From: an uncultured Bacillota bacterium
Lineage (GTDB): Bacteria; Bacillota_I; Bacilli_A; Culicoidibacterales; ZOR0006
Direction of reading: 5' to 3'
DNA length: 64,000 bases
Assembly: GCA_945956935.1 (NCBI GenBank)
Contig: CAMFJD010000007.1
Location: 1 to 64,000, forward strand
The position numbers and the translations under genes were made by a program. The notes under the pieces are model-generated. The model was not told the origin of the DNA. It saw only the letters and a list, made by a program, of their open reading frames with translations, and ran no database searches. Shown in pieces: positions 35,137 through 44,866 of the stretch. Position 1 is the first letter of the stretch. Every line of letters starts with the position of its first letter.

Positions 35137-36408
35137 ATGCGAGTTTTTAAGGTTGAAGGGAAATATCCTTTAAACGGAACAATTGAAGTAAGCGGTGCCA
35201 AAAATAGTGTCGTAGCGTTAATTCCGGCAGCTATTTTAGCTGGCGATGTTGTTGTTTTAGAAAATGTCCCAGAACTTTCGGATGTATATGCGTTGAATAC
35301 AATATTGAATGAACTCAATGTTCAGACAACATTTGAAAATAATACACTAACAATTGATGCGAGTAATGTCAGATACAAAGCACTTATTGAAGGAGCAGTA
35401 CAAGAATTGCGTGCATCGTATTATTTAATGGGTGCAATGTTAGCACGATATAAAGAAGCGATTATTGGAATGCCTGGAGGGTGTTATCTTGGGCCAAGAC
35501 CGATTGATTTGCACTTGAAAGGATTTCAGTCATTAGGTGCAGAAGTTAGTATTGAAAATGGAGCATATCATTTAAGTGCTCCGAACGGATTACATGGATC
35601 AAAAATTAACCTAGATATTCCAAGTGTTGGGGCAACAATTAATATTATGTTAGCAGCAGTACATGCAACTGGTATTACAATGATTGAAAATGCAGCCAAA
35701 GAACCTGAAATTGTCGATATTGCCACTATGTTAAATAATATGGGTGCAAAAATCACCGGTGCAGGGACAGATACGATTCGAATTAATGGTGTTACAACTG
35801 ATGCTATGCATGGGTGCCGTCACCAAGTTATTCCAGATCGTATTGAAGCTGGAACATATATGGTGGCAGCAGCTATTGGTGTCGGTGAGGGTATGGAAGT
35901 TAAGGTTGATAACATTATCCCAGAGCACATGGAAGCATTCCTTTCAAAAATGGAAGAAGCTGGTGTCAATATGGATGTCGATCTTGATTCTGTGACAATT
36001 CGTCAATCATCTCCTTTACAAGCAGTCAATGTAAAAACGGGTGTTTTTCCAGGATTTGCTACGGATTTGCAGCAACCGTTTACACTTCTACTCACGCAAG
36101 CGAATGGAGCAAGTATTATTACGGATACAATTTATAGCGCCCGCTTTAAGCACGTTGATGAATTGCAGCGAATGGGAGCAACGATTCGTAATGAGGCGTC
36201 AACGGGAATTGTAGTTGGACCAAGCACCTTGGAAGGGGCAAAAGTAACAGCAACTGATTTACGTGCAGGGGCAGCAATGGTTTTAGCAGGCTTGATTGCC
36301 GAAGGAATTACTGAAGTTCATGAAATTGAGCATGTTGAAAGAGGATACGAGCGAATTATAAAAAAATTGACAAATGTTGGAGCGAAAATTTGGTTAGAAG
36401 AAATCTAA
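35137..36408 (+). CDS. murA: UDP-N-acetylglucosamine 1-carboxyvinyltransferase (second-type MurA, MurZ/MurAB position)
   Basis: 423 aa. EPSP-synthase fold with two inside-out barrels. Substrate-binding K22-N23 lie in SGAKNS and PEP-binding/fosfomycin-target C116 in MPGGCYLGPRPIDLH. It commits UDP-GlcNAc to peptidoglycan synthesis. Its place between fba and rpmE matches murAB (murZ) of Bacillus; the other copy at 50.5 kb matches murAA. The residues after Cys (YLG instead of AIG) differ from the other copy. Confidence 0.95.
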   Translation: MRVFKVEGKYPLNGTIEVSGAKNSVVALIPAAILAGDVVVLENVPELSDVYALNTILNELNVQTTFENNTLTIDASNVRYKALIEGAVQELRASYYLMGAMLARYKEAIIGMPGGCYLGPRPIDLHLKGFQSLGAEVSIENGAYHLSAPNGLHGSKINLDIPSVGATINIMLAAVHATGITMIENAAKEPEIVDIATMLNNMGAKITGAGTDTIRINGVTTDAMHGCRHQVIPDRIEAGTYMVAAAIGVGEGMEVKVDNIIPEHMEAFLSKMEEAGVNMDVDLDSVTIRQSSPLQAVNVKTGVFPGFATDLQQPFTLLLTQANGASIITDTIYSARFKHVDELQRMGATIRNEASTGIVVGPSTLEGAKVTATDLRAGAAMVLAGLIAEGITEVHEIEHVERGYERIIKKLTNVGAKIWLEEI

Positions 36409-36419
36409 TCGAAATTTTA

Positions 36420-36448
36420 TTGCAACGATGTTTACAAGTTGTTATAAT
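36420..36448 (+). promoter_or_regulatory. rpmE: rpmE promoter
   Basis: TTGCAA (36420-36425), 17 bp, TATAAT (36443-36448). It starts just after the murA stop. Confidence 0.7.
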
Positions 36449-36454
36449 ATAGTA

Positions 36455-36632
36455 CGGTATTAGTTAATTAAGCTATATCAACAACGCAAGTAGTACAGTT
36501 AAATTGTTATTTAACTCAACTATAGACACTGGTTAAAATTCGCCATCACCTTCGAGAAAGAATTTCAATGGAGCTGGAAGACTCACATTAAACGCTTATT
36601 CTAGAAATAAACAAATTTTCTAGGGCAGAAGG
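36455..36632 (+). ncRNA. Candidate ribosomal-protein L31 leader RNA
   Basis: The 180-nt leader contains a hairpin of GTAGT and AGTTAAAT pairing with ATTTAACT and ACTAT (about 36491-36526). A second region has AAATTC/GAATTT pairing. A third CTAGAAAT/ATTTTCTAG stem lies just before the ribosome binding site (36601-36625). Autoregulatory L31 leaders are known in Firmicutes; whether this matches that consensus was not tested. Confidence 0.45.
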
Positions 36633-36641
36633 AGCATAATT

Positions 36642-36857
36642 ATGAAAAGTGGAATTCACCCAAATTACAAAAAAGTAAACGTTACATGTACTTCATGTAA
36701 TACAGAATTCGAAACAGGATCAGTTTTAGATGAAATCCGTGTGGATACTTGTTCAAACTGTCACCCATTCTATACAGGACGTCAACGTTTCGTTGCTGCT
36801 GATGGACGTGTGGACCGTTTCATGAAAAAATATGGTATGAAGACGGAAGAAAAATAA
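36642..36857 (+). CDS. rpmE: Ribosomal protein L31, zinc-binding form
   Basis: 71 aa. Starts [23 protein letters not shown] with the zinc C-x-x-C pair, a second pair in [12 protein letters not shown], and the C-terminal [12 protein letters not shown]. This is the C+ type, normally replaced by a zinc-free paralogue under zinc starvation. AGAAGGAG precedes ATG. In Bacillus rho precedes rpmE; here murA is the direct neighbour. Confidence 0.97.
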   Translation: MKSGIHPNYKKVNVTCTSCNTEFETGSVLDEIRVDTCSNCHPFYTGRQRFVAADGRVDRFMKKYGMKTEEK

Positions 36858-36874
36858 TTCATCCATCTCCAAAC

Positions 36875-36903
36875 AAAGCAGGTGCGATGCACCTGCTTTT
36901 TTG
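36875..36903 (+). terminator. Terminator after rpmE
   Basis: A perfect 11-bp GC-rich stem (36875-36885 with 36889-36899), loop GAT, T6. Confidence 0.9.
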
Positions 36904-36942
36904 TTACAATGAGAGATATCAAGTGAAGATGGAGGCAGTATG

Positions 36943-37548
36943 ATGCATTTTGATTTACGAAAAGATGGTTGGTTAGAAGTTATTTGTGGAAGTATGTTTG
37001 CCGGAAAAACAGAAGAATTAATTCGACGTTTAAAACGTTTAGAGTATGCAAAAAAACAGTTCGTTGTTTTTAAACCACAAATCGATAATCGTTACAGTGA
37101 AACGGATGTTGTATCTCATAATGGGCAGGCAATTCAGGCAATTGCTATTTCAACATCAAAAGAGGCTTTTGATTATTTAACACCTGATGTAAGTGTTGTT
37201 GCATTTGATGAAGTACAATTTTTTGATGAGACAGTTATTGAGGTGATTGATGAGATTGCGACTAGAGGAATTCGTGTTATTGCAGCCGGTTTAGATATGG
37301 ATTTTCGTGGAGAGCCATTCGGAGTTATTCCACAACTTTTAGCAAAGGCAGAGTTTATTACAAAATTAACAGCGATTTGTACTGTTTGTGGTGAGCCGGC
37401 AACGCGAACACAGCGATTAATCAATGGTATGCCGGCAAATTATCATGATCCTATCGTACTTGTTGGTGCACAAGAGAGTTACGAGGCTCGTTGTCGCCAT
37501 TGCCACGAAGTGCAAAAAGATTATCGAAATCAATTGAAGGAGAATTAA
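36943..37548 (+). CDS. tdk: Thymidine kinase
   Basis: 201 aa, type II cytosolic enzyme phosphorylating thymidine for salvage. P-loop [14 protein letters not shown] (about 16-29), catalytic Glu in [19 protein letters not shown], and structural zinc Cys in [13 protein letters not shown] and CRHC. The second of two adjacent ATGs is 7 nt from GGAGG and is chosen; the first (36940) is an alternative. It leads the tdk-prfA-prmC-ywlC operon, with 1 nt between tdk and prfA. Confidence 0.95.
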   Translation: MHFDLRKDGWLEVICGSMFAGKTEELIRRLKRLEYAKKQFVVFKPQIDNRYSETDVVSHNGQAIQAIAISTSKEAFDYLTPDVSVVAFDEVQFFDETVIEVIDEIATRGIRVIAAGLDMDFRGEPFGVIPQLLAKAEFITKLTAICTVCGEPATRTQRLINGMPANYHDPIVLVGAQESYEARCRHCHEVQKDYRNQLKEN

Positions 37549-37549
37549 T

Positions 37550-38632
37550 ATGAGTTTATTAGAGCGTTTACAAACATTGGCTGATCGCTATCACCAATTG
37601 ACAGAACAATTAAGTGATCCAAATATCGGAAGTGATCCGAAGCGTTTAATGTCTTTATCACGCGAACAGTCACAATTGCAAGAAGTTTACGATAAATATA
37701 ATGAATATAAATCGGTAATGGAAGGTATTGAAGATGCTAAGTTTTTGATTGCTGATGAAAAAGACGAAGAAATGCGTGAAATGGCGAAAGAAGAATTGCG
37801 CGAGCTTGAGCAACAAGTAGAACCTTTAGAGGATGAAATTAAAATTTTATTGATTCCAAAAGACCCAAATGATGACTTAAATGTTATTGTTGAGGTGCGT
37901 GGTGCAGCTGGTGGAGACGAAGCAAATATTTTTGCTGGTGATTTATATCGTATGTATGCTCGCTATGCAGAAAGTCAAGGATGGAAAGTTGAAATCATGG
38001 AATCACATGAAGCCGATATGGGTGGATTTTCATTAATTTCATTTTTAATTAAAGGACAAGGGGCATATTCAAAACTTAAATTTGAATCTGGATCACACCG
38101 TGTTCAACGAGTACCAGCAACAGAAAGTCAAGGACGAATTCATACATCAACAGCTACCGTTTTAGTAATGCCAGAAGTTGATGATGAAATTACGGTGGAT
38201 ATTAAGACGAATGATATTAAAGTTGATGTATATCGTTCAGGAGGAGCCGGAGGTCAGTCAGTAAATACAACTGATTCAGCGGTACGTATTACCCATTTAC
38301 CAACAGGTTTAGTTGTAACTTGTCAAGATGGACGCTCGCAACATGAGAATCGTGATCAAGCGATGAAAGTACTACGTACAAAATTATTTGATCTTGAGTT
38401 ACAAAAGCAACAAGCAGAATTAGCGGCAATGCGTCAGTCAAAACTTGGAAGTGGCGATCGTTCTGAAAAAATCCGTACATACAATTATCCGCAAAATCGA
38501 GTGACAGATCATCGTATTGGTTTAACAATCCAACAATTAGATCGCATTATTGAAGGGAAATTAACTGATATTATTGATGCGCTACTTGTTGAAGAACAAC
38601 GTGAAAAACTCGCACAAGGATTAGGTGAGTAA
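37550..38632 (+). CDS. prfA: Peptide chain release factor 1
   Basis: 360 aa. Recognises UAA/UAG. The PxT-type tripeptide anticodon region is in [16 protein letters not shown] and the catalytic GGQ is in [22 protein letters not shown]. It is followed, overlapping, by prmC, whose enzyme methylates the GGQ glutamine. AAGGAG lies 8 nt before ATG. Confidence 0.97.
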   Translation: MSLLERLQTLADRYHQLTEQLSDPNIGSDPKRLMSLSREQSQLQEVYDKYNEYKSVMEGIEDAKFLIADEKDEEMREMAKEELRELEQQVEPLEDEIKILLIPKDPNDDLNVIVEVRGAAGGDEANIFAGDLYRMYARYAESQGWKVEIMESHEADMGGFSLISFLIKGQGAYSKLKFESGSHRVQRVPATESQGRIHTSTATVLVMPEVDDEITVDIKTNDIKVDVYRSGGAGGQSVNTTDSAVRITHLPTGLVVTCQDGRSQHENRDQAMKVLRTKLFDLELQKQQAELAAMRQSKLGSGDRSEKIRTYNYPQNRVTDHRIGLTIQQLDRIIEGKLTDIIDALLVEEQREKLAQGLGE

Positions 38633-38633
38633 G

Positions 38634-39494
38634 ATGACAATTAAAGAAATGTTGCAACAAGCAGAGGTGCTACTTGATGCAAATGGGAGTGAACGATCAA
38701 TTGCAAAAATTTTATTAATTGATGCTTTACAAATGGAGAGTTACGAGATATTAATGAATTTAGATTCAGTTGTCGATGCTCAAAAAGAAGCGATTTTTTT
38801 AGGAAATCTTACACGTTTTATTGAAAAAAAAGAACCGGTACAATATATTTTAGGATATGAGTATTTTATGGGACGTAATTTTCAAGTTAGTGAAGCGGTA
38901 CTTATTCCAAGGCCCGAAACAGAAGAGCTTGTCTATAATGTATTGGATATAATAGATGAATATTTTGAAACGTATGAATGTATACGTTGTTGTGATGTTG
39001 GGACAGGAAGTGGAGCAATAAGTGTGTCGTTGGCTGCTGAGTGTGATAATGTCCAGATGATTGCAACTGATATTAGTGAAGAAGCACTAAGTATTGCTCG
39101 GAAAAATGCACAAGCATTTGCACCACAAGTAACATTTTTAGCAGGAGATATGGTACAACCTTTAGTTGAATCTGGAACCCAAGTGGACATTTTCATTTCA
39201 AATCCACCCTATATTCCTGTTGAAGAAAATGTCGATGCAATTGTAAAGGAAAATGAACCGCATGTAGCGTTATTTGGTGGGAATGATGGACTTTATTTCT
39301 ATCGTAAAATTTTTGATCAAGTACATGATATTTTAGCACCGGAACGTAATGTTCTAGCTTTTGAAATGGGGTATGATCAAGGCGATCGTTTACGTGAATT
39401 GGCGCAAGTGCATTTTCCTGAAGCAGTCATTGAAGTAGTGCAAGACATTAATGGAAAAGATCGTATGCTGTTCATATACAACAACATTAAGTAA
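38634..39494 (+). CDS. prmC: Release factor glutamine methyltransferase
   Basis: 286 aa from the ATG at 38634; a GTG at 38625 overlapping prfA is nearly as likely. Class I SAM methyltransferase: N-terminal helical domain, CCDVGTGSGAISVSLA SAM loop (about 120-135) and the NPPY active-site tetrad in FISNPPYIPVEE. It methylates the GGQ Gln of RF1/RF2, both of which are encoded in this window. Confidence 0.94.
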   Translation: MTIKEMLQQAEVLLDANGSERSIAKILLIDALQMESYEILMNLDSVVDAQKEAIFLGNLTRFIEKKEPVQYILGYEYFMGRNFQVSEAVLIPRPETEELVYNVLDIIDEYFETYECIRCCDVGTGSGAISVSLAAECDNVQMIATDISEEALSIARKNAQAFAPQVTFLAGDMVQPLVESGTQVDIFISNPPYIPVEENVDAIVKENEPHVALFGGNDGLYFYRKIFDQVHDILAPERNVLAFEMGYDQGDRLRELAQVHFPEAVIEVVQDINGKDRMLFIYNNIK

Positions 39495-39550
39495 TTAGGA
39501 ATCTTTTCGACAATTGTTGAAAAGATTTTTTTGACAGGAGGGGTTACAAG

Positions 39551-40156
39551 ATGATTGTAAACACAATTGAACAATTAGTCACGCAATTATTAGCAGGAAA
39601 TATTATTGCATTTCCAACCGATACTGTTTATGGTGTTGGCTGTAATGCAGAAAATAAAAAAGCATTAGAAACTATCTATGAATTGAAAAATCGTGATAGA
39701 ACAAAGCCACTCATTTTATTTGTCGCCAACCAGCAGCAAGTCAGTGATTATGCAGCGATTATTCCACCAATTGCAAAACAATTAATGGAGACTTTTTGGC
39801 CGGGGGCATTGACAATTGTGTTGCCAAAACGTGTTCAAGTGAGTGACACAATTAGCTCTGGATTACAAACGATTGGGTTGAGAATGCCAAATCATCCGGA
39901 TATACTTGATTTGTTAGCCCAAAGTAATTTGACTTTAGCAACGACAAGTGCAAATTTTTCAGGTGAACAAGCAGCTGTAACAGGAAAAGAAGTTGAACAA
40001 TTTTTTGGTGATCAAGTGACAACGCTCGAAGGTCAGGCGAATAAGCAAGTAGCGTCTACTGTTGTTGAAGTTTTTGCTGATAATACATATAGTGTTTTGC
40101 GTGTAGGGGCAATATCAGTTCAGGAATTATCGCAAATAATTGGAGCGCCGAAATGA
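39551..40156 (+). CDS. ywlC: Threonylcarbamoyl-AMP synthase (Sua5/YwlC/YrdC family)
   Basis: 201 aa. YrdC domain only, beginning with the conserved IIAFPTDTVYGVGCNAENKKALETIYELKNRDRTKPL. It makes threonylcarbamoyl-AMP for the t6A modification of ANN-decoding tRNAs. It lacks the C-terminal Sua5 domain present in longer YwlC proteins, so it is closer to the TsaC form. ACAGGAGGGG precedes ATG. It overlaps the next gene by 4 nt (ATGA). Confidence 0.93.
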   Translation: MIVNTIEQLVTQLLAGNIIAFPTDTVYGVGCNAENKKALETIYELKNRDRTKPLILFVANQQQVSDYAAIIPPIAKQLMETFWPGALTIVLPKRVQVSDTISSGLQTIGLRMPNHPDILDLLAQSNLTLATTSANFSGEQAAVTGKEVEQFFGDQVTTLEGQANKQVASTVVEVFADNTYSVLRVGAISVQELSQIIGAPK

Positions 40157-40809
40157 AAAAAATAATTGAAACGATCCTTATGGTTGTGTTATTTGCAGTT
40201 TATACATATATTTTAATTGATATTGTGAATATCCAATCATTTGCTGATTTGTTTAATGCGGAATATTTACGAGTACAAGTCATGCAATATGGTATGTATG
40301 CACCAATAGTGTTCGTTATTTTGTACATGCTTGGAATTATTTTTATTGTTCCAGGTTCAAGTCTGACATTTGTTGGTGTTTTACTCTTTGGACCATGGAT
40401 AGGCTTTTTGTTATCATGGTTCGCAGCAAGTGTAGCGAGTTTAATTGCTTTTGGATTTGCTTCGACTGTGGGGTATCCACTTTTGTCCAAACGGTTTCAA
40501 TCAAAAAAGATGTATCAAGATTTACAGCAAGGAATTGCCAAAAATGGAGCTATTTATTTATGGTTTATGAGTATGTCATCACTTGTACCAACGGTGTGGA
40601 GAAACTATTTTGCTGGAATTATTGGTTTTGAATTTCGAAAATATTGGTGGATTAACAGTCTGGGAATTTTACCAATGACATTATTATCTGCTTTCATAGC
40701 TGATGCACTCATTCGACAAGCTAATCTATGGATTATTGGTATATTAAGTGTATTTTTTATTGGTTTGACAGTAGCTGGTATGATTTATTTAAGGAAGTAT
40801 GCAAAATAG
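40153..40809 (+). CDS. TVP38/TMEM64 (DedA-superfamily) membrane protein
   Basis: 218 aa with about six hydrophobic segments. The SNARE-associated/VTT domain is seen in GIIFIVPGSSLTFVGVLLFGPWIGFLLSWFAASVASLIAFGFAS (split by a G-rich re-entrant loop) and MSMSSLVPTVWRNYFAGIIGFEFRKYWW. Related DedA/VTT proteins act in lipid scrambling or recycling; the role of this one is unknown. Start overlaps the ywlC stop, so translation is coupled. Confidence 0.85.
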   Translation: MKKIIETILMVVLFAVYTYILIDIVNIQSFADLFNAEYLRVQVMQYGMYAPIVFVILYMLGIIFIVPGSSLTFVGVLLFGPWIGFLLSWFAASVASLIAFGFASTVGYPLLSKRFQSKKMYQDLQQGIAKNGAIYLWFMSMSSLVPTVWRNYFAGIIGFEFRKYWWINSLGILPMTLLSAFIADALIRQANLWIIGILSVFFIGLTVAGMIYLRKYAK

Positions 40810-40868
40810 TATGTTTTTTCAATTAACTATGCTACAATCGATGCAACAAAATGATTGGAGTGAGGCCT

Positions 40869-42074
40869 ATGAAAGACGAATACATTGAGAGGTTATTACA
40901 AATAGAACAAGTACGCCAACATGATACTATTGAACTAATAGCATCAGAAAATTTTGTCAGTACAGATGTGCTTGCTGCGCAAGGTTCTATTTTGACAAAT
41001 AAATATGCAGAAGGGTACCCAAATCGTCGGTACTATGGTGGGTGCGAAGTTGTTGATCAAATTGAAACACTTGCAAAGGAGCGTTTTTTGCAAGTGTTTG
41101 GTGGAGATCATGTGAATGTTCAACCACATTCAGGAAGTCAAGCGAATATGGCAGTCTATATGAGTTGTTTAGCTGCAGGAGATTGTGTGCTTGGTATGGA
41201 TTTGGCAGCGGGTGGTCATTTAACGCATGGACATCCACTCAATTTCAGCGGTACTAACTATCACTTTGTTGCTTACGGTGTTGATGACAATGGACGCATC
41301 GATTACGAAGAGGTGTATAGGCTCGCTCGGATACACAAACCAAAAATGATTGTCGCTGGTGCTAGTGCGTATCCATTCGCAATTGATTTTCAAAAATTTA
41401 GAGTAATTGCTGATGAAGTCGAGGCATATTTATTTGTAGACATGGCACATATTGCAGGTTTAGTTGCGGCGGGGCTACACGAGAATCCAGTAGGTATTGC
41501 AGATTTTGTCACAATGACAACTCACAAGACTTTCCGTGGACCACGTGGAGGAGTCATTTTTTGTAAACAACAATTTATGAATGATATTGATCGGGCAGTT
41601 TTTCCAGGCATTCAAGGGGGACCATTGATGCATGTTATCGCAGCTAAAGCTGTGGCAGCATATGAGGCTATGCAACCTGAATATCTGGTCTATCAACAAC
41701 AAGTAATTGAAAATGCAAAAATGCTTGCACATTCGTTGCAAAGGTACGGCTGGCATATTATCGGTGGTGGTACAGATAATCATTTGTTACTGGTAGATGT
41801 GTATGAGCGCGGATTGACTGGTAAACAGGCACAAGATCGTCTCGATGCAATTGGTATTACAGTAAATAAAAATACAATACCAAATGAAACCCTGAGTCCG
41901 CATATAACGAGTGGAATACGTTTAGGTACGCCAGCAATGACTACGAATGGGTTTGATGAAAATGCGTTTCAACGTATTGCAAAATATATTCACTGTGCGT
42001 TGACAACAGATGATGTACAAAGTGACGAACTATTGAAACGAGAAGTACAACAACTTATAGCAGAATATCGATAA
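40869..42074 (+). CDS. glyA: Serine hydroxymethyltransferase
   Basis: 401 aa from the ATG at 40869 (GGAG 8 nt upstream); an earlier ATG overlaps that site. PLP enzyme: [11 protein letters not shown] at the N-terminus, [15 protein letters not shown], and the PLP lysine in [15 protein letters not shown] near residue 224. It interconverts serine and glycine while charging tetrahydrofolate with C1 units. A -10-like TACAAT lies at 40833-40838. Ends in a terminator; unlike Bacillus, rpiB follows rather than precedes it. Confidence 0.96.
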   Translation: MKDEYIERLLQIEQVRQHDTIELIASENFVSTDVLAAQGSILTNKYAEGYPNRRYYGGCEVVDQIETLAKERFLQVFGGDHVNVQPHSGSQANMAVYMSCLAAGDCVLGMDLAAGGHLTHGHPLNFSGTNYHFVAYGVDDNGRIDYEEVYRLARIHKPKMIVAGASAYPFAIDFQKFRVIADEVEAYLFVDMAHIAGLVAAGLHENPVGIADFVTMTTHKTFRGPRGGVIFCKQQFMNDIDRAVFPGIQGGPLMHVIAAKAVAAYEAMQPEYLVYQQQVIENAKMLAHSLQRYGWHIIGGGTDNHLLLVDVYERGLTGKQAQDRLDAIGITVNKNTIPNETLSPHITSGIRLGTPAMTTNGFDENAFQRIAKYIHCALTTDDVQSDELLKREVQQLIAEYR

Positions 42075-42101
42075 AAAACTAGCATTAGCTAGTTTTTTTA
42101 T
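42073..42101 (+). terminator. Terminator after glyA
   Basis: An 11-bp perfect stem (42073-42083 with 42088-42098), loop ATTA, overlapping the stop codon. Confidence 0.85.
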
Positions 42102-42159
42102 TTATGAATTAATCCTGAGTTAATAAAATTGATTCATGACTAAAAAAACACAAAGTTGA

Positions 42160-42191
42160 CTATTTTTTATTGATTTAAAAATAAAAAATAG
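42160..42191. repeat. 12-bp perfect inverted repeat in the glyA-rpiB gap
   Basis: CTATTTTTTATT at 42160-42171 pairs with 42180-42191 around an 8-nt loop. It is A+T only apart from the end bases and may be a weak second terminator; otherwise the gap is plain A+T-rich sequence. Confidence 0.5.
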
Positions 42192-42263
42192 ACTATAGTT
42201 ACGAAAAAACACGATGCGAGGAATATTGAATTTTTTACTAATGACTTTATCGACGAGAAAATA

Positions 42264-42291
42264 TTCAAAAAAATGAATTTTATGATACAAT
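42264..42291 (+). promoter_or_regulatory. Promoter for rpiB-upp
   Basis: TG-extended -10 TGA-TACAAT (42283-42291) with TTCAAA 16 bp upstream. Confidence 0.5.
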
Positions 42292-42328
42292 AGAACAGAT
42301 ATTTAAAAAAATTTTGAAGGGTGTTGAG

Positions 42329-42784
42329 ATGATGAAAATTGCAATTGCAGCCGATCACGGTGGTGTTGAAATGAAAGCAGAGTTAATTGCATTGATTGAA
42401 AGCTTAGGACATGAAGTGACAGATTTTGGAACGAACACAACACAAGCTGTTGATTATCCTGACTATGCAAAAATTGTATCAATGCAAGTAGCTCAAGGTG
42501 AGTATGAACGCGGTATTTTAATTTGCGGAACAGGTATTGGAATGAGTATTGCTGCTAATAAAATAGCAGGAATTCGTTGTGCACTTGTTGGTGATGTATT
42601 TAGTGCAAAAGCAACACGATTACATAATGATACAAATGTATTAGCGTTGGGTGCACGTGTAACAGGTATTGAGCTTGCTAAAATGATTACAGAAGTGTGG
42701 CTTCAAACGTCATTTGAAGGTGAACGTCATTTGAAACGACTAGCAAAAATTACTGAATTAGAACATGTTTGTAAAGGGGAATAA
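42329..42784 (+). CDS. rpiB: Ribose-5-phosphate isomerase B
   Basis: 151 aa from ATG 42329, 7 nt after AAGGG. RpiB/LacAB fold: [16 protein letters not shown] at the start, [37 protein letters not shown] with the catalytic Cys, and [10 protein letters not shown]-like [17 protein letters not shown]. It interconverts ribose-5-P and ribulose-5-P, supplying PRPP used by the next gene, upp. The gap to upp is 4 nt. Confidence 0.94.
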   Translation: MMKIAIAADHGGVEMKAELIALIESLGHEVTDFGTNTTQAVDYPDYAKIVSMQVAQGEYERGILICGTGIGMSIAANKIAGIRCALVGDVFSAKATRLHNDTNVLALGARVTGIELAKMITEVWLQTSFEGERHLKRLAKITELEHVCKGE

Positions 42785-42788
42785 GCTC

Positions 42789-43415
42789 ATGAGTAAAGTA
42801 CATGTATTTGACCATCCACTTATTAGTCATAAGTTGACAAATATTCGTAAAGAAACAACACAAACAAAAGATTTTCGTGAAACAGTGAATGAAATTGCAG
42901 GGCTAATGGCATATGAAATTACTCGCGATTTAAAGTTGCAACCAGTTCAAATTAAAACACCCGTTTCAGAAAGTATTCAACAAGAATTGGCACAAGAAGT
43001 ATTTATTATTCCAATTTTACGTGCCGGTCTTGGGATGGTTGATGGGATTCATCGTTTAATTCCAACAGCAAAAATTGGACATGTTGGTATTTATCGTGAT
43101 GAAGAAACACTAGAACCAAAAGAGTACTTCGCAAAATTTCCACAGGGACTTGAGACAGCAATGAATTTAGTTGTTGATCCAATGTTAGCAACAGGTGGTT
43201 CTGCGATTGCAGCTATCGATATGTTAAAAAAACGTGGGGCAAAAACGATTAAATTAGTATGTCTTGTAGGAGCACCTGAAGGTGTGAATGCAGTACAACT
43301 GGCACATCCAGATGTTGATATCTATTTAGCAAACCTAGATGAATGTTTGAACGAAAAAGGCTATATTGTTCCTGGATTAGGAGATGCTGGAGACCGTTTG
43401 TTCGGGACGAAATAA
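42789..43415 (+). CDS. upp: Uracil phosphoribosyltransferase
   Basis: 208 aa from ATG 42789 (AAAGGGG upstream), the normal family length. Signature features: [14 protein letters not shown], the PRPP loop [16 protein letters not shown], and a C-terminal [18 protein letters not shown]. It salvages uracil to UMP. The stop is one base before the ATG of atpI, linking pyrimidine salvage with the ATP synthase operon as in Bacillus. Confidence 0.97.
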   Translation: MSKVHVFDHPLISHKLTNIRKETTQTKDFRETVNEIAGLMAYEITRDLKLQPVQIKTPVSESIQQELAQEVFIIPILRAGLGMVDGIHRLIPTAKIGHVGIYRDEETLEPKEYFAKFPQGLETAMNLVVDPMLATGGSAIAAIDMLKKRGAKTIKLVCLVGAPEGVNAVQLAHPDVDIYLANLDECLNEKGYIVPGLGDAGDRLFGTK

Positions 43416-43416
43416 G

Positions 43417-43809
43417 ATGTTTGAAGATAATTTTAGTGTAAATTACGCGAAAAATGTTTTTTTACGTATTCCAATCGTAACTTTTGGATTAGCAATTATT
43501 GGTTTGTTGATTTTTCGCTTTAATTGGCCGGTTTTTTTTGGTATTCTACTTGGTGGGAGTGTTTCAGCATTTAATTTTTGGTCACAAGTACGTTATGTAC
43601 GAGCGATTATTTTCGCTCAGACGTCTGGACGCTATCTCATTGGTTCGCTATTACGACTTGTTGTAGTAGCAGGTGTATTTATTTTAGCGATGCTTTATCC
43701 GCAATGGCTGAATATTTTTGCGGTATTCGCTGGGGTAATGATTGCACCAATTATTATTATTTTTTATAAGCGAAAATTACCAAAAGTGAAAGGAGGTCAA
43801 ACAAAATAA
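43417..43809 (+). CDS. atpI: ATP synthase subunit I (AtpI-like)
   Basis: 130 aa from ATG 43417, immediately after upp. Four hydrophobic helices, ATP_synt_I family pattern (FGILLGGSVSAFNFWSQVRYVRAI). AtpI helps assemble the c-ring. It has no strong ribosome binding site, so translation probably couples to upp. Identification rests on topology and position at the head of the atp operon. It overlaps atpB by 1 nt. Confidence 0.82.
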   Translation: MFEDNFSVNYAKNVFLRIPIVTFGLAIIGLLIFRFNWPVFFGILLGGSVSAFNFWSQVRYVRAIIFAQTSGRYLIGSLLRLVVVAGVFILAMLYPQWLNIFAVFAGVMIAPIIIIFYKRKLPKVKGGQTK

Positions 43810-44489
43810 TGAACTTGATATTTGCAACGACAGTGAAAGAAGGACTAACAATTGGTAGTTCAACAATTCCACCAGGAATGTTTTATGCATGGATAGTTAT
43901 GCTTGTCATCATTGGACTAGGATTATTAGGACGCTCATACTTAAATCGATTGAACGTGAATGATAAACCCCCAAAGTTTATTGTTATTTGCGAACAACTA
44001 TTACAATTTTTTGATGGTGTTGTAGCAACAAATCCATATCGTAAAAAATTAGCGCCAATGTTGGCAACACTATTTATGTATTTGCTGCTAATTAATACTT
44101 TATCATTATGGGGATTACGCCCAGCAGCGTATGAATTGCCTATTGCACTCTCATTAGGAGTGCTGACATTTATCATTATGCATAGTCTCTCATTTAAAAC
44201 ATATGGGTTGAAAGGGTACTTTAAACAGTATATGCAACCATTTGGTTTTATGCTTCCACTTAATATGATTAGTTTTGCGACAGAATCTGTAACAATTTCA
44301 TTACGTTTATTTGGAAACATGGTAGCTGGAACAGTATTAGTTGCTGTATTACAGCAATTAATTACACCACTTGGTTATTTTTTACCAGGAATTCCACTGA
44401 GTTTTTATCTTGATATTTTCTCAGGTGTGATTCAAGCACTGGTATTTACAATGTTAACGGCGATTTTAATTTCAAGCCGAACAGAATAA
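43809..44489 (+). CDS. atpB: ATP synthase Fo subunit a
   Basis: 226 aa, about five to six membrane helices. The essential stator arginine is in TESVTISLRLFGNMVAGTVLV (about 158-178), facing the c-ring, and IFSGVIQALVFTMLTAIL forms the last helix. AAAGGAGG lies inside the end of atpI. It forms the ion half-channels of Fo. Confidence 0.96.
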   Translation: MNLIFATTVKEGLTIGSSTIPPGMFYAWIVMLVIIGLGLLGRSYLNRLNVNDKPPKFIVICEQLLQFFDGVVATNPYRKKLAPMLATLFMYLLLINTLSLWGLRPAAYELPIALSLGVLTFIIMHSLSFKTYGLKGYFKQYMQPFGFMLPLNMISFATESVTISLRLFGNMVAGTVLVAVLQQLITPLGYFLPGIPLSFYLDIFSGVIQALVFTMLTAILISSRTE

Positions 44490-44570
44490 TTATCGGTATC
44501 ACACACGATTTTGTGTACCAAAATAGATACAAAATAAAAAGTTTTAGACAAATCTTAGGAGGATTTACAG

Positions 44571-44837
44571 ATGCAAGTTATTGAAGTAGGAAATGCAATT
44601 GCAGTTGCAGGTATTGCAATTGGTGCTGGATTAGCAGTTATGACAGGATTTGGAGCAGGAATTGGACAAGGTGTTGGTGCCGGTAAAGCGGTAGAAGCAG
44701 TTGGACGTAATCCAGAAGCAGCAGATAAAATTCAACAATTAATGATTGTTGGTTTAGCAATGGCTGAGACAACAGGGATTTATGGTTTATTAGTATCAAT
44801 CATGTTAATTTTCATCTTAGGTGGTAACCTCGTTTAA
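44571..44837 (+). CDS. atpE: ATP synthase Fo subunit c with sodium-type ligand residues
   Basis: 88 aa, two membrane helices joined by the polar loop GRNPEA (45-50). The ion-binding carboxylate is E66. Aligned by eye with the Ilyobacter tartaricus c subunit (Q32, E65, S66, Y70) it has Q33, E66, T67 and Y71, the set that coordinates Na+. Bacillus-type proton c subunits lack the Gln and the hydroxyl after Glu. Very strong AGGAGG precedes ATG, fitting the high copy number of c. Confidence 0.96.
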   Translation: MQVIEVGNAIAVAGIAIGAGLAVMTGFGAGIGQGVGAGKAVEAVGRNPEAADKIQQLMIVGLAMAETTGIYGLLVSIMLIFILGGNLV

Positions 44838-44866
44838 TCGAAGGTTGCTAAGTGAGGTGAAGCGCA

